Positions 44,991 to 55,126 are shown, numbered from the stretch's first letter. The stretch is 64,000 bases of DNA from Thalassospira xianhensis MCCC 1A02616 (GCF_003326475.1 NZ_JPWA01000019.1:1-64000), one strand, 5' to 3'. Notes: a model not told the origin generated them from the letters alone. Translations and numbers: made by a program.

Positions 44991-45896
44991 TTATCCCTTG
45001 CCTTTGGTCCGCACCTTACCGGGGCGGTAATCCTTTTCCATGAAATCGATAATCATCCCGGCAATGTCCTTGCCGGTTGCGCCTTCGATGCCTTCCAGAC
45101 CGGGTGATGAATTGACTTCCATCACCACCGGACCATGGTTGGAGCGAAGAATATCGACACCACAGACATTTAGCCCCATCGCCTTGGCGGCTTCAACTGC
45201 TGTTGCGCGTTCCTGCGGAGTAATACGCACGGACCGCGCCGAACCGCCGCGATGAATGTTGGACCGGAAATCGCCCTCTGCCCCCTTGCGTTCCATGCTG
45301 GCGACGACCTTGCCACCAATCACAAAGCAGCGAATATCGGTATTGCCCGCTTCCTTGATGAATTCCTGCACCATGATATCGACATTGGCCCCACGGAAGG
45401 CCTCGATCACGGATTTGGCGGATTTTTCGGTTTCGCCAAGAACCACGCCAATGCCCTGGGTGCCTTCCAGAAGCTTGATCACCACCGGGGCACCGCCAAC
45501 GATGGAAAGAACCTCGTCGGTTTTTTTCGGATCATGGGCAAAGGCCGTAACCGGCAGGCCGACACCGCGCCGCGACAGGATTTGCAGGGAGCGCAGCTTG
45601 TCGCGCGACCGGCCAATCGCCACGGATTCGTTTAATGGATAAACGCCCATCATTTCAAACTGGCGCAATACGGCCAGTCCGAAGAACGTCACCGAAACAC
45701 CGATACGCGGGATCACCGCGTCATAGCCGCTCAGTTTCTGGCCGCCGTAATAAACTTCGGGCTTCAGGGACGTGATGTTCATCGTGACGCGCAGCGTGTT
45801 GATGACATCAATTTCGTGCCCGCGACTTTCGGCCGCCTCGACCAGCCGTTTGTGGGAGTACAGATTAGGATTGCGCGCAAGCATTGCGATTTTCAT
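44991..45896 (-). CDS. rimK: RimK-type ATP-grasp glutamate ligase
   Basis: A 301-residue ATP-grasp enzyme with the RimK layout: N-terminal [20 protein letters not shown], the Rossmann-like preATP-grasp domain, the nucleotide-binding region ([20 protein letters not shown]), [20 protein letters not shown] and the Mg-binding C-terminal [21 protein letters not shown]. coli RimK adds glutamates to ribosomal protein S6. The flanking retropepsin-like gene (rimB type) and AspA-type gene make a three-gene modification module. Confidence 0.93.
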   Translation of the reverse strand: MKIAMLARNPNLYSHKRLVEAAESRGHEIDVINTLRVTMNITSLKPEVYYGGQKLSGYDAVIPRIGVSVTFFGLAVLRQFEMMGVYPLNESVAIGRSRDKLRSLQILSRRGVGLPVTAFAHDPKKTDEVLSIVGGAPVVIKLLEGTQGIGVVLGETEKSAKSVIEAFRGANVDIMVQEFIKEAGNTDIRCFVIGGKVVASMERKGAEGDFRSNIHRGGSARSVRITPQERATAVEAAKAMGLNVCGVDILRSNHGPVVMEVNSSPGLEGIEGATGKDIAGMIIDFMEKDYRPGKVRTKGKG

Positions 45897-45957
45897 GCAA
45901 TGGACTCCCGTGGTCGAGCGTTACTGAATGTGTCGAAGGTTCAACGACAGCGTCGGA

Positions 45958-46548
45958 TCATTGTTCCGAAACGGTGCCGGATTGCAGCGCCGTATAAACC
46001 TGTTCCGGTTTCCCCGCCAGATAAGATTTTGACGGTTGGACCAAAAATCTTCCTGCCTTCATTGCCGTGCGCCCCAACAACATGGGAAAGCCCATCAATG
46101 AACGATTTGCCAATGAAATCTCGACCCGGATTTTATGATGCCCGACAGCAATATGGGTCGAAATGACATAGCGTTCTTCGGCCTCGCCGTTTGAACTGCG
46201 AATCTCGCGCGTTTCAACCAGCGGTGCCATGCACTCGATACGACCATGCCCGTCACCGCGGTAATGCGGCAAGATGAATTTTACGAACTTTTGATTATCG
46301 CGATCAATGATACGCGGATTCAGCGCATGCAGCGACGATGTCCGCGCCCCGGTATCGATCTTGGCCTTCATCAATGGTACGTCGAAATCCGGAAATCCGA
46401 TCCATTCGCGCCAGCCCAGAACATGTCCCCCGCTGACAAGGGTTTCAATGTTGGACTTGATTGATGGCTTTGCCTTGGCCTTACGCAGGGTCACATACAC
46501 TATCCGGAAATTTGCAATCTGGCGAATATAACGCCTAACGGCTTGCAT
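45958..46548 (-). CDS. Retropepsin-like zinc-protease family protein (RimB type)
   Basis: The 196-residue protein belongs to the ATP-dependent zinc protease/retropepsin-like family (PF05618) found beside RimK. The catalytic-type motif K-I-D-T-G-A is intact, with Asp65 in PLMKAKIDTGARTSSLHA. The second conserved block is SLMGFPMLLGRTAMKAGRFL. In Pseudomonas a RimB protein of this family modulates RimK activity. It is the promoter-proximal gene of the cluster, 61 bp before rimK. A degenerate relative lacking the Asp is encoded at 3073-4143. Confidence 0.88.
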   Translation of the reverse strand: MQAVRRYIRQIANFRIVYVTLRKAKAKPSIKSNIETLVSGGHVLGWREWIGFPDFDVPLMKAKIDTGARTSSLHALNPRIIDRDNQKFVKFILPHYRGDGHGRIECMAPLVETREIRSSNGEAEERYVISTHIAVGHHKIRVEISLANRSLMGFPMLLGRTAMKAGRFLVQPSKSYLAGKPEQVYTALQSGTVSEQ

Positions 46549-46583
46549 CGCCTATCGAAAATGCGTCTGCACGGGATCTGGAT

Positions 46584-47330
46584 TTATTGACCATCCATCA
46601 CGGCCCGCACCAGCGGCAATGTCACCGCCCTTTTTTCGGCCAGTGCCTGCCGGTCAATCGCTGCCACCAGTTCGGTCAGCGCGACAAAGCTGCGTTCGAT
46701 CCGCGGCAGGATATAGGCAATGATCTGCGGGCTTGGCGCCATCTGCCGGTCGGCAAACAGCTTGATCAGAAGCCCGACCATCAGGTCGTCATCGGGCGGG
46801 GAAATCTCGCAGACCAGTGCCGCACCCAGCCGCGATTTCAAATCCGGCAGATCGACTTTCCAGCGCGACGGCGGTTGCTGTGCGGTCATCAGCAAATGCC
46901 CGCCCCGTTCCTTGAGCATATTGTAAAGATGGAAACACACCGTCTCGTCGAGGCCAAGATCGGCATCCTCGATGACAAGCCCGGCGGCATCGCCCAGAAG
47001 CACATCCGGATTCGCCCCGACAAGGTCACGCCCCGAAACGCTTAGCGCGGCGGACCGTGCCCGCCATACTTCCGCAAGGTGGCTTTTGCCCGATCCGCGC
47101 GGCCCATAAAGGCAAAGGGCGGGTACGGGCCATTCCGGCCAGTGATCGATCCATGAAACGGCTTCGCGATTACAATCGGCGACCATGAAATCGGCCCGCC
47201 CCAATGCCGGACGCAGTTCCAGCGCCAGCGGCAATTGCTGCGGCGATAATTCCGGCGATCCACCATCCGGACCCTTTTCGGGTGCCGCCAGCGTTTCGTC
47301 CATGGCCGTCTTTTTGATCGCGCGGGTCAC
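46584..47330 (-). CDS. hdaA: DnaA-inactivator homologue HdaA
   Basis: A 248-residue DnaA-like AAA+ protein without the DnaA DNA-binding domain. The Walker A is LYGPRGSGKSHLAEVW and the Walker B region is LVIEDADLGLD. Near the N-terminus QLPLAL (residues 32-37) matches the sliding-clamp-binding motif of Hda. In Caulobacter HdaA with the beta clamp promotes ATP hydrolysis by DnaA and so limits re-initiation. The reading begins at GTG 47330, eight bases after the upstream gene's stop; ATG 47303 is an alternative. The perM-like gene upstream is translationally close. Confidence 0.9.
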   Translation of the reverse strand: MTRAIKKTAMDETLAAPEKGPDGGSPELSPQQLPLALELRPALGRADFMVADCNREAVSWIDHWPEWPVPALCLYGPRGSGKSHLAEVWRARSAALSVSGRDLVGANPDVLLGDAAGLVIEDADLGLDETVCFHLYNMLKERGGHLLMTAQQPPSRWKVDLPDLKSRLGAALVCEISPPDDDLMVGLLIKLFADRQMAPSPQIIAYILPRIERSFVALTELVAAIDRQALAEKRAVTLPLVRAVMDGQ

Positions 47331-47337
47331 TGTATAC

Positions 47338-48435
47338 TCAATTCTCGGCGTCTTTTAGGGGATCATAAGCCGGATTGTCCGGTCCATGATCATATAACCG
47401 GCTACCCAGATACTGCCTTAAGCCATATCGCACAAGCACACCGATCACGGCGGCCACCGGCACGGCAAGCATCACGCCCAGCAATCCGAAAACCGCCCCA
47501 CCGGCCAGCAAGGCAAACATGACCCAGACCGCATGCAGACCGACCTTGTCCCCGACAAGCTTCGGGGTCAGGAAGTTGCCTTCCATGATCTGCCCGGCGC
47601 CGAACACAAGTGCGACCAGCGCCAGATCGACACCAATGCCAAACTGTGCCAATGCCACCCCCATACCGACGGCAAACCCGGCAAACATCCCGAAATAGGG
47701 CACAAAGGATACAAGCCCGGTCATCAGACCGATGACAAAACCAAATTCAAGCCCGACCAGCGTCAGCCCCAGCGCATAAAACAGGCCCAACAAAATGCAA
47801 ACCGTCGCCTGACCGCGCACGAACCCTGCGAGTGTTTCATCAATTTCGCGCGCGCACTGGCGGATATCCTTTGCCGAACGGCGCGGCAGGTATCCGTCAA
47901 TCTTGGCCACGATCCTGTCCCAGTCCCGCAAAAGGTAAAACGCCACAACCGGAGTAATGAACACGAGGCTCAGGAAATTCAGCAATGCCAACCCGCCCGA
48001 CAACACATTGGTCAGGATATTGCCGACCCACTTGATCGCGGTTGCCGTCTGTCCCTTGACCGAATCCGAGATGCCTTCAAGCGTTTCGGGCGCAATCCGG
48101 TCGATAATATGCTGCACATACGGGGCCACGGTTGTCCGCAATGTGTCAATATAACCGGGCAATCTTTCAAGGAACCCTGCAAGCTGGCTTCCGATCATCG
48201 GTACGACCAGCAACAGGAAAAAGATAAATACAAGGAAGAACAGAATTGTGATGATCGTTGTCGCCAGCGTCCGGTTAAAGCCGCGCGCTTCCAACCGGTC
48301 GGCCAGCGGATCAAGGAAATAGGCAATTGCCATCCCGGCGACGAATGGCAAGAGGATGCTGGAAAACAGCCAGATCAGAAGGAAAAAACCGACAATGAAA
48401 ATCAGCCAGAAACGTGCCTGCTGCCGAATGGTCAT
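47338..48435 (-). CDS. AI-2E/PerM-family transporter
   Basis: A 365-residue membrane protein of the AI-2E transporter (UPF0118/PerM) family: about eight helices, a central periplasmic segment (VPMIGSQLAGFLERLPGYID), and the conserved FVPYFGMFAGFAVGMGVALA and GVLVRYGLRQYLGS near the end. Family members include the TqsA exporter and Na+/H+ antiporters; the substrate here is unknown. Its position upstream of hdaA and divergent from purMN is a conserved alphaproteobacterial neighbourhood, as far as I know. Confidence 0.9.
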   Translation of the reverse strand: MTIRQQARFWLIFIVGFFLLIWLFSSILLPFVAGMAIAYFLDPLADRLEARGFNRTLATTIITILFFLVFIFFLLLVVPMIGSQLAGFLERLPGYIDTLRTTVAPYVQHIIDRIAPETLEGISDSVKGQTATAIKWVGNILTNVLSGGLALLNFLSLVFITPVVAFYLLRDWDRIVAKIDGYLPRRSAKDIRQCAREIDETLAGFVRGQATVCILLGLFYALGLTLVGLEFGFVIGLMTGLVSFVPYFGMFAGFAVGMGVALAQFGIGVDLALVALVFGAGQIMEGNFLTPKLVGDKVGLHAVWVMFALLAGGAVFGLLGVMLAVPVAAVIGVLVRYGLRQYLGSRLYDHGPDNPAYDPLKDAEN

Positions 48436-48535
48436 GTCCGTTTAACCCCCTTGTTTCGCTGTCATGCTGCCCTGATGATGCCCGCCCCCTTAAATATCTG
48501 CGGTGCATCCTGCACGATAATAAAGACCGGCGGAA

Positions 48536-49660
48536 TTATCCGCCGATCGACAGGCTTTGCAAACGATCCGAACCGGCTGGCTGGATAAACCAAAGATCGC
48601 CCATCTGGCTCAGGCTTAAATTCTGCTGTGCCAATGCGGTCCGGAACTGGTCGATCGAACCAACATAATCCACCGCGATCTGCACTTCGCGGCGCGACAT
48701 CGCGACAACCCGGCTGGCACGCACCACCGGGGATCCGACAATGCGGTCCTCGATCCGGGCCCAGTCATCAAGACCGGTGATCGGGATGAACACCATCAAT
48801 TGTCCGCCGGTGCCGTAATTGATCAGGTTGGCACGTTTCCATCCTGCCGAAAGTTGGTCCTGCACGCCCTTGGCGGCACGCATCAGCGTCTCGTTCAGGC
48901 TTTCGCCCGATTGGGTTGTTTCGGTCACGCCAAATACCTGCGGTGCGCCGCCCGTATCGTAACGCGTCGCTGTCACATCAACGGTTTCCGATCCGGTTGC
49001 ACCGCTAACCGTGGCACTGGCGACAACGGCGACATCCGCACCATAGCGGCGCGCAAGTTCGTTAAGGCGTTCCACGGCACCATTTTCCGCCTGCTCGGCC
49101 GAAACAGTCCCGATATCCTGCAAATCGCCGATCGGCGCCTTGACCGGCACCAGACCACCCGATGCGAAATTGCGGCTCCAGATATCGCGCCACGGGTTCG
49201 GATCATCCCACAGGCTGGTGTAACCGCCCGAATGATAGACCGGCACAATGATCACCGGTTTGGATTGCAGTTCGGCAAAGGGAATATCGCGGAAACGCAG
49301 ATAATTGCGCAGTTCGGTTTCCTTGAACCGCACCGTCATGTCCGCGATATAACGCACCGAGGATGTTTTCTCGTTCGACACCCCGAAATCGCGCACCATG
49401 TTATTGATGTCGGCCTGGCTGGGTGTGCCAATTCCCGCGCGGTCTTCGGGCAATGTCAGGCGTGCGACGACCTCGTCAAAGGCCTTGCGCTGCCCGATGG
49501 CAAGCGCCTGATCGCGGGCGGCCGCCGCGGTTTCCGCGCTTTCGTCGACATGCACGCCTGATACCGAAAAGATATCCTGTGCAAAAACCGGAAAAGATAG
49601 CGACGCCGAAAGCCCGACAATCCCCGCCAACAGCCTGATATTCCTGAGTGTGGTACGCAC
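48536..49660 (-). CDS. DUF2066-domain exported protein
   Basis: The protein carries the DUF2066 region (VVARLTLPEDRAGIGTPSQA, VRFKETELRNYLRFRDIPFA, KPVIIVPVYHSGGYTSLWDD then PNPWRDIW). I prefer the GTG at 49660, which follows AAGAGG and starts a Sec signal peptide (MRTTLRNIRLLAGIVGLSAS ... FPVFAQ|D), giving 374 residues; the ATG at 49678 has a poorer ribosome site. The mature protein is predicted periplasmic, and its function is unknown. The gene sits 100 bp upstream of the PerM-type gene on the same strand, so coupling with it is likely. Confidence 0.8.
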   Translation of the reverse strand: MRTTLRNIRLLAGIVGLSASLSFPVFAQDIFSVSGVHVDESAETAAAARDQALAIGQRKAFDEVVARLTLPEDRAGIGTPSQADINNMVRDFGVSNEKTSSVRYIADMTVRFKETELRNYLRFRDIPFAELQSKPVIIVPVYHSGGYTSLWDDPNPWRDIWSRNFASGGLVPVKAPIGDLQDIGTVSAEQAENGAVERLNELARRYGADVAVVASATVSGATGSETVDVTATRYDTGGAPQVFGVTETTQSGESLNETLMRAAKGVQDQLSAGWKRANLINYGTGGQLMVFIPITGLDDWARIEDRIVGSPVVRASRVVAMSRREVQIAVDYVGSIDQFRTALAQQNLSLSQMGDLWFIQPAGSDRLQSLSIGG

Positions 49661-50006
49661 GTTTGCCTCTTTGCCCATTTTTTCGATGGTTTGATGCTCT
49701 TTGTGGCACGAGTGAAGCATTCTGGAAAGAAAACTCTCCCATGCGCACCTGAGCATTGCATATTGCCCGCGTTTGAGTATTTTCGGCCCAGCGGAAATTA
49801 TCAAGCCCGCGTTTTTTATCAGTATGACGCTTTTTCTGTGGTTATCGATCTGATTAAAGGCGTCACTATGGCGGTATTTCCCGGGTATCTGGTTCATCCG
49901 GCCCCGGAACATCGCGCGAATGACAATTTGAAGTCAGGGCGTACTGATGAAAAACGCGGGGTTTCCCGCTTTGTTTTATCCATGCGCTTAAGCCGAGGAT
50001 CACCCA
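49661..50006. other. Divergent promoter region, DUF2066 gene / purM
   Basis: No gene or RNA is apparent. A small GCGGG-GTTT-CCCGC hairpin followed by TTTGTTTT (about 49956-49979) precedes purM by less than 30 bp and might act in the purM leader. The purM ribosome site (GAGGA) follows it. Confidence 0.35.
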
Positions 50007-51080
50007 ATGACCGCCTCCAACGGCCTTACCTATAAGGACTCCGGTGTCGATATCGATGCTGGCAATGCCCTTGTCGATGCAATCAAACCGCTGGCCAAAG
50101 CAACCAGCAGAACCGGCGTTACCGGTGGTTTGGGGGGATTCGGCGCTTTGTTCGACCTGAAAGCTGCCGGTTATAATGATCCGGTTCTGGTTTCCTGCAC
50201 CGACGGTGTTGGCACCAAGCTTAAAGTCGCCTTTCTGGCCGACAAACACGATACCGTCGGCATCGACCTTGTCGCCATGAGCGTCAATGACCTTGTGGTT
50301 CAGGGTGCAGAACCGCTTCTATTCCTTGATTACTTTGCCACCGGCAAACTTGCCGTTGAAAAGGCAACCGATGTTGTCGCCGGCATTGCCGAGGGCTGCA
50401 AACAGGCAGGATGCGCATTGATCGGCGGGGAAACCGCCGAAATGCCGGGCATGTATGCGGATGGTGAATATGATCTGGCCGGTTTTGCGGTCGGGGCGGC
50501 GGAACGTGGCGAGTTGCTTGACGGTTCCAACGTTGCCGAGGGCGACGTGATCCTTGGTCTGGCGTCAAGCGGTGTTCATTCCAACGGTTATTCGCTGGTG
50601 CGCAAGGTTGTTGAACTTGCCGGACTTGATTACGCCGACGATGCACCGTTTGCACCGGGCAAAAATGTTGGCGAGGCGCTTCTTGAACCGACCAAAATCT
50701 ATGTCAAAAGCTGCCTTGCGGCGCATAAGGCCGGTCTGGTCAAGGCGCTGGCGCATATTACCGGTGGCGGTCTGACCGAAAACGTCCCGCGCGTTCTGCC
50801 GGAAAACCTGACGGCGGTGTTTGACGCCAGCACGTGGGAGTTCCTTCCGATTTTCAAATGGCTGTCCAAACAGGGCGGCATTCCGTCGGTTGAAATGGCG
50901 CGTACCTTTAACTGCGGCATTGGCATGTGCGTTGTGGTTCCGGCCGATAAAGCCAATGAGGCCGAAGCATTGCTGCGTGAAAACGGCGAAACCGTCAGCC
51001 AGATCGGTGTGATCGGCCCGCGTGCCGGTGATGGCCCGCAGGTCATCATCAAGAACATGGCCGCTGCATGGGAAAAGTAA
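50007..51080 (+). CDS. purM: Phosphoribosylformylglycinamidine cyclo-ligase
   Basis: AIR synthetase, the fifth step of purine biosynthesis, 357 residues. Typical segments are present: [60 protein letters not shown] and the glycine-rich [20 protein letters not shown]. Length and N-terminus are standard. Its last 13 bases overlap purN, showing translational coupling of two consecutive purine enzymes. Confidence 0.97.
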   Translation: MTASNGLTYKDSGVDIDAGNALVDAIKPLAKATSRTGVTGGLGGFGALFDLKAAGYNDPVLVSCTDGVGTKLKVAFLADKHDTVGIDLVAMSVNDLVVQGAEPLLFLDYFATGKLAVEKATDVVAGIAEGCKQAGCALIGGETAEMPGMYADGEYDLAGFAVGAAERGELLDGSNVAEGDVILGLASSGVHSNGYSLVRKVVELAGLDYADDAPFAPGKNVGEALLEPTKIYVKSCLAAHKAGLVKALAHITGGGLTENVPRVLPENLTAVFDASTWEFLPIFKWLSKQGGIPSVEMARTFNCGIGMCVVVPADKANEAEALLRENGETVSQIGVIGPRAGDGPQVIIKNMAAAWEK

Positions 51081-51742
51081 CGCCGCTGAAGCTTGCCGTT
51101 CTGGTTTCGGGCGGCGGGTCGAACCTTCAGGCGATCATTGATGCCTGCAAGGCTTCTGACTATCCGGCCGAAATCGTTCTGGTGTTTTCCAACCAGCCTG
51201 ATGCCGGTGGGCTTGAACGTGCGCGTCGTGCCGGTATCCGGGCCGAAGCCATTTCGCACAAGGGCTTTGAAGGTGGTCGCGAGGCCTATGACAGCACGGT
51301 CAGCGGCCTGATTGAAGAATCCGGTGCCGATCTGGTGGTATTGGCAGGTTACCTGCGTCTGGTCAGCGAAAGCTTTGTGACCCGCTGGCAGGGCCGCCTG
51401 ATCAATATTCACCCGTCGCTTCTGCCGAGCTTCAAGGGCCTGCATGTCCATCAGGCTGCACTTGATGCCGGGGTCAAATATTCCGGCTGCACGGTGCATT
51501 ATGTGGTGCCCGAGGTTGATTCCGGCCCGATCATTGCCCAGGCCGTGGTGCCGGTCCTGCCCGGTGATGATGCGGGTGCGCTGGCGCAGCGTATCCTTAA
51601 ACAGGAACATCGTATCTATCCGCAGGTGATCCGCTGGATCGCTGAGGGCCGGGTTTCAACGAATGATGCCGGGATCGTTACGGTCGCGGATGCGCATACC
51701 CCCGATTTTGCGCAGATAAATCCGGTGCTTGAACCGAACTGA
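51068..51742 (+). CDS. purN: Phosphoribosylglycinamide formyltransferase
   Basis: The folate-dependent GAR transformylase, 224 residues. It begins [20 protein letters not shown]. The catalytic N-x-H...D set is visible in [20 protein letters not shown] and [21 protein letters not shown] folate-binding loop, [16 protein letters not shown], is also present. The ATG lies inside the purM coding end (51068). Together with PurM it supplies FGAR and AIR steps. Confidence 0.96.
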   Translation: MGKVTPLKLAVLVSGGGSNLQAIIDACKASDYPAEIVLVFSNQPDAGGLERARRAGIRAEAISHKGFEGGREAYDSTVSGLIEESGADLVVLAGYLRLVSESFVTRWQGRLINIHPSLLPSFKGLHVHQAALDAGVKYSGCTVHYVVPEVDSGPIIAQAVVPVLPGDDAGALAQRILKQEHRIYPQVIRWIAEGRVSTNDAGIVTVADAHTPDFAQINPVLEPN

Positions 51743-51901
51743 CTGCGCCCGTGGCGGGCGATCCGCAAATGGTTTTAAGGGGTGAACGAAAGTTCGCCCC
51801 TTTTCTTTGGAAAATTCATCCGCACGCCATATTGCCTCCGCAATCTGCTGAGCAAATGCGCAACCAGAATTCCATCAAAACCAGTACAAAACGGATCTGA
51901 T

Positions 51902-52285
51902 ATGCGTATTGCCGACCTTGCCCCTGCGATTGCCCCAGGATTGATGGCCATCGTCATCAGCGTCACCGCACCGGCAACATTACAGGCAAACGAAGCCCCG
52001 CCTGCACCGGCAAACTGGCGCGAAACGAAATGCGCGATGTATACCGATATCCGCGCCGAGGTTCTGAAATCGATCCCGCGCGAGGATATCGGGGCCGACT
52101 TTATCAAAGCCGAAGAAGACTATATCTCGGGCGGATGCCGGGGCCGCGCCTATGCCTGTCCGAAAACCGAAACGCAGCTTCAATATGCCAACGCGGTTTC
52201 GCTGCGCGTCATGAGCGGCGGCCTTTCGGGAACGTTCCTTCCCTATGGCTGTCAGGACGGGACAAAAACATCCCCTGCGCAATAG
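51902..52285 (+). CDS. Small secreted four-cysteine protein, unknown
   Basis: I do not recognise the family. The ATG at 51902 gives 127 residues with a Sec-type signal peptide (MRIADLAPAIAPGLMAIVIS ... PATLQA|NEAPP). The mature part of about 95 residues holds exactly four cysteines (ETKCAMY, GGCRGR, YACPKT, YGCQDG), enough for two disulfides in the periplasm. No strong ribosome site is visible, and the upstream purN gene has no clear terminator before it. Function cannot be proposed. Confidence 0.6.
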   Translation: MRIADLAPAIAPGLMAIVISVTAPATLQANEAPPAPANWRETKCAMYTDIRAEVLKSIPREDIGADFIKAEEDYISGGCRGRAYACPKTETQLQYANAVSLRVMSGGLSGTFLPYGCQDGTKTSPAQ

Positions 52286-52389
52286 GCCGATAATTAGCCA
52301 AATGGATGATATTGCCGGTTAATCTGCGTCTTGCGCTGCAACAACTTCACGTCTATACACTGGAGTAATTCCAAACGCAGGAGGCTAAT

Positions 52390-52518
52390 TTGCAGGGTAA
52401 CGACTACGAACTGACCAAGACCCACGTCGATATCTATAACGGCTATACCGTCTTTATGAAATGGGGCACCCTTTCAGTGATCGGTCTGCTGATCGTGATG
52501 GCGATTTTCCTGCTCTGA
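52390..52518 (+). CDS. aa3-type cytochrome c oxidase subunit IV-like microprotein, copy 1
   Basis: A 42-residue frame starts at TTG 52390 right after AGGAGG and ends at TGA 52518. The product has a short polar N-terminus (LQGNDYELTKTHVDIYNGYT), then one membrane helix (LSVIGLLIVMAIFLL). The Y-N-G-Y-T...W pattern before a single helix matches the small subunit IV of bacterial aa3-type oxidases (PF07835 type), which packs against the catalytic core. No other oxidase gene is near. A hairpin terminator follows, so it is its own transcription unit. Confidence 0.75.
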   Translation: MQGNDYELTKTHVDIYNGYTVFMKWGTLSVIGLLIVMAIFLL

Positions 52519-52546
52519 TCGGCCTGATCGCGGATACAAAAATGCA

Positions 52547-52572
52547 AAGCTGCCGAAACCGGCAGCTTTTTT
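52547..52572 (+). terminator. Terminator after first oxidase-type microprotein
   Basis: The stem AAGCTGCCG / CGGCAGCTT is followed by a T-run, separating the two microprotein genes into independent units. Confidence 0.85.
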
Positions 52573-52698
52573 CTTGGCCGCAAACAAACCTTATGCGTTA
52601 TTTTCACCATCCAAATTCACCCCTGAAATGTGTTACGATATTTTCGGTGTTTCCCGCAAAGGGTTACGCCACAGCTGTAACAAGTCAGGGAGGAAACG

Positions 52699-52833
52699 AT
52701 GCAAGGAAGCGACTATGATGCCAAACTGGTCCAAGTCCACGAAAATGGCTGGCACGGTTTTATCAAATTCATCATCTGGAACATTATTTCGATTGTCGTC
52801 CTTCTGATCCTGTTGGCGGCATTTCTTATTTAG
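52699..52833 (+). CDS. aa3-type cytochrome c oxidase subunit IV-like microprotein, copy 2
   Basis: A 44-residue frame starts at ATG 52699 after GGGAGGAAACG and stops at 52833. It begins MQGSDYDAKLVQVHENGWHG, shares Q-G-x-D-Y and a V-H (or H-V) centre with the first copy, and ends in one membrane helix (IWNIISIVVLLILLAAFLI). The two are probably divergent paralogues. The second is less typical of oxidase subunit IV, because the Y-N-G-Y/F-T element is replaced by H-E-N-G-W-H. Subunit IV of another membrane complex, or a stand-alone regulator, are alternatives. Confidence 0.65.
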   Translation: MQGSDYDAKLVQVHENGWHGFIKFIIWNIISIVVLLILLAAFLI

Positions 52834-53050
52834 ACATCGGGCATCGGGGAAGTATGCGGCAGCCGCATTCACGCTCGCGACGTCCATTCCTCTCCGATGC
52901 CTCCGGCCTTCCGATGCCGCGGGTTTCACGATCCTTTAAGCCCGCGCGCCAAATAACGATCTATTGAAAACGATCATCACGGCCCCATCTGCATTCCCAC
53001 CAGCTTGGAACAGTTCAAGACCATTCGAAACCTTTGGTGGAGATTGCCTG

Positions 53051-55102
53051 ATGATCAACAAGCTCAAAATTCGCACGCGCCTGCTTTTTGCCTTTGGCAT
53101 GATGGCTCTTGTGACGGCGACCACCGGGGCTGCGGGTATTTTCTTTGCCAACGATATCGGATCCGAAAGCGAACATGTGGCGGTCAATCTCGCACCGCTG
53201 GGCGATGCGGCAATGGAAATCAAGCTGTCTGCGACAACCGCCCACCTGATTTTCGAGGAAATCATGGCCGGTGACAGCGGCGAAGACATCAACGAAGTCT
53301 GGGCACTGCTTGAAGAAAGCCAATGGTACGCCAATGCCATTCTGAATGGCGGTACCAATGAGGAAGGTACATTCGTCGCGGCTCAGAACCCCGAAGTTCG
53401 TGCAAAAATGCAAAGCGTTCAGGACGCGATCGGGCAGTTCATCCAAAGTGCCGAACAACGTTATGCGATGCTTGTCGGCAAGGAAGGCGTTGGCACCGGG
53501 GCAGATCAGGATTTCGATGCCCTTTACGAAAATCTGCAAACCAAACTGTCATCTCTTTTGCCTGCCATCCGGCAAAGTGGGAACGCAGGGGCAATTTCCG
53601 CGATCGAGGCCGTCGGCAACGCAAAATTCCGGCTGGCCAATGGCCATCTGTTTCTTGAAGAGCTCCTGACCGGCGATGATGAAGTTAATTTTGAAGATGT
53701 CGATGCCGATTTCAAATCTGCCGCCGATGATCTTGCCAAAATCGACATCGCGTCGCTCACAAGCCAGATCACCCCGCTGATTGCCGATATCGAGAAACTG
53801 GCCACCACCGCGCGGTCCCGCGTTGACAGTACCGTCGGCAACCTTGCGGCGGGCAGTCAGGCCGATCAGGATTTCGACGCCAGTTTCACCGCCTTCATCA
53901 CCCTTGCCGACGAGGCCGAAAGCATCATCCATGACGACATGGATACCGGTGTGACGACAATGCGAAACGAGGTGTCCTCTTCACGTATCACGATGATTAC
54001 CATCACCTGCATCGGTTTTGCGCTGGCAATTTTATTTACCTTCTGGGCCCGCAAAAGTGTTTCCGACAAAGTCACCTTCCTTGCCGGTCAGATGGAAGAA
54101 CTGGCCCGTAACAGGCTCGACATCACCATTCCCTATAGCGATAGCAGCGATGAAATCGGGGATATGGCGCGCTCGGTCACAGTCTTTCAGACCAATATGA
54201 TCGCAGGCGAAAAGCTGACCCTGGAAAAAGAACGCGAACAGTCGGAACGCAATCGCCTCAATGAGCAACGCGAAGCCGCCATCAAGGAATTCAACAACGA
54301 AATCGCCCGGCTGATTTCCGTTTTATCATCGTCGGTTTCCCGGATCGGTGACACGTCAAACGCCATCACCCTTTCGTCGAACCAAAACGCCGGCAAGGCA
54401 GACGATGTTGCCCATGCCTCGTCAAACGCCAACCGGGATGTGCAAACTGTTGCCTCTGCCGCCGAAGAACTCAGCGCGTCCATTCAGGAAATTCTCGGAC
54501 AGGCCAGTTCTTCCTCGGAAATATCCCGTCAGGCCGTGACACAGGCGCAGCATACCAATGAACTGGTCGAAGGACTGGCATCCTCGGCCACCCAGATCGG
54601 TGAAGTTCTGGGACTGATTTCCGACATTGCCGATCAGACCAACCTTCTTGCCCTGAATGCCACCATCGAAGCCGCCCGCGCAGGCGAAGCGGGTAAAGGC
54701 TTTGCCGTTGTCGCATCCGAGGTCAAGAATCTTGCCAACCAGACAGCACGTGCCACCGATGAAATCAGTTCGCAGATCGGCGGCATTCAGCAGGCAACCC
54801 GAAACGCCGTTGAGGCCATTCAAGAAATTTCGCGGATCATCGGCTCCATGAGCGAAGTTTCCTCGGCCATTGCATCGGCAATGGAGGAACAGGGTGCCGC
54901 AACACAGGAAATCGCATCAAGCGTCGTCAGCGCATCGCGCGGCACCACCGAGGCATCGGAAAGATCCTTTGAAATCAAAACCATTGCCAATGACAGCCAG
55001 CATCATGCAAACGAACTGGCCGAGGCCGCCCGCGAAATGGCAAATTCGTCGCAATCCCTGCGAAGCTCGGTCGATCATTTCCTTGCAAAAGTCCGCAACT
55101 AG
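53051..55102 (+). CDS. Methyl-accepting chemotaxis protein with duplicated periplasmic module
   Basis: A 683-residue chemoreceptor. TM1 is at about 11-33 and TM2 at about 313-332, enclosing a helical periplasmic domain of about 280 residues. A HAMP domain (333-390) and the cytoplasmic MA signalling domain (about 420-680, with the hairpin tip [20 protein letters not shown]) follow. The periplasmic part looks duplicated: H65[10 protein letters not shown] and ADQDFD at 151-156 in the first half, H199[10 protein letters not shown] and ADQDFD at 271-276 in the second. I chose the ATG at 53051 ([16 protein letters not shown]) after GGAG. Such bimodular bundles can bind ligands at two sites; the ligand is unknown. 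Confidence 0.9.
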   Translation: MINKLKIRTRLLFAFGMMALVTATTGAAGIFFANDIGSESEHVAVNLAPLGDAAMEIKLSATTAHLIFEEIMAGDSGEDINEVWALLEESQWYANAILNGGTNEEGTFVAAQNPEVRAKMQSVQDAIGQFIQSAEQRYAMLVGKEGVGTGADQDFDALYENLQTKLSSLLPAIRQSGNAGAISAIEAVGNAKFRLANGHLFLEELLTGDDEVNFEDVDADFKSAADDLAKIDIASLTSQITPLIADIEKLATTARSRVDSTVGNLAAGSQADQDFDASFTAFITLADEAESIIHDDMDTGVTTMRNEVSSSRITMITITCIGFALAILFTFWARKSVSDKVTFLAGQMEELARNRLDITIPYSDSSDEIGDMARSVTVFQTNMIAGEKLTLEKEREQSERNRLNEQREAAIKEFNNEIARLISVLSSSVSRIGDTSNAITLSSNQNAGKADDVAHASSNANRDVQTVASAAEELSASIQEILGQASSSSEISRQAVTQAQHTNELVEGLASSATQIGEVLGLISDIADQTNLLALNATIEAARAGEAGKGFAVVASEVKNLANQTARATDEISSQIGGIQQATRNAVEAIQEISRIIGSMSEVSSAIASAMEEQGAATQEIASSVVSASRGTTEASERSFEIKTIANDSQHHANELAEAAREMANSSQSLRSSVDHFLAKVRN

Positions 55103-55126
55103 TTGATGCGGACTGACTTTGAGACA

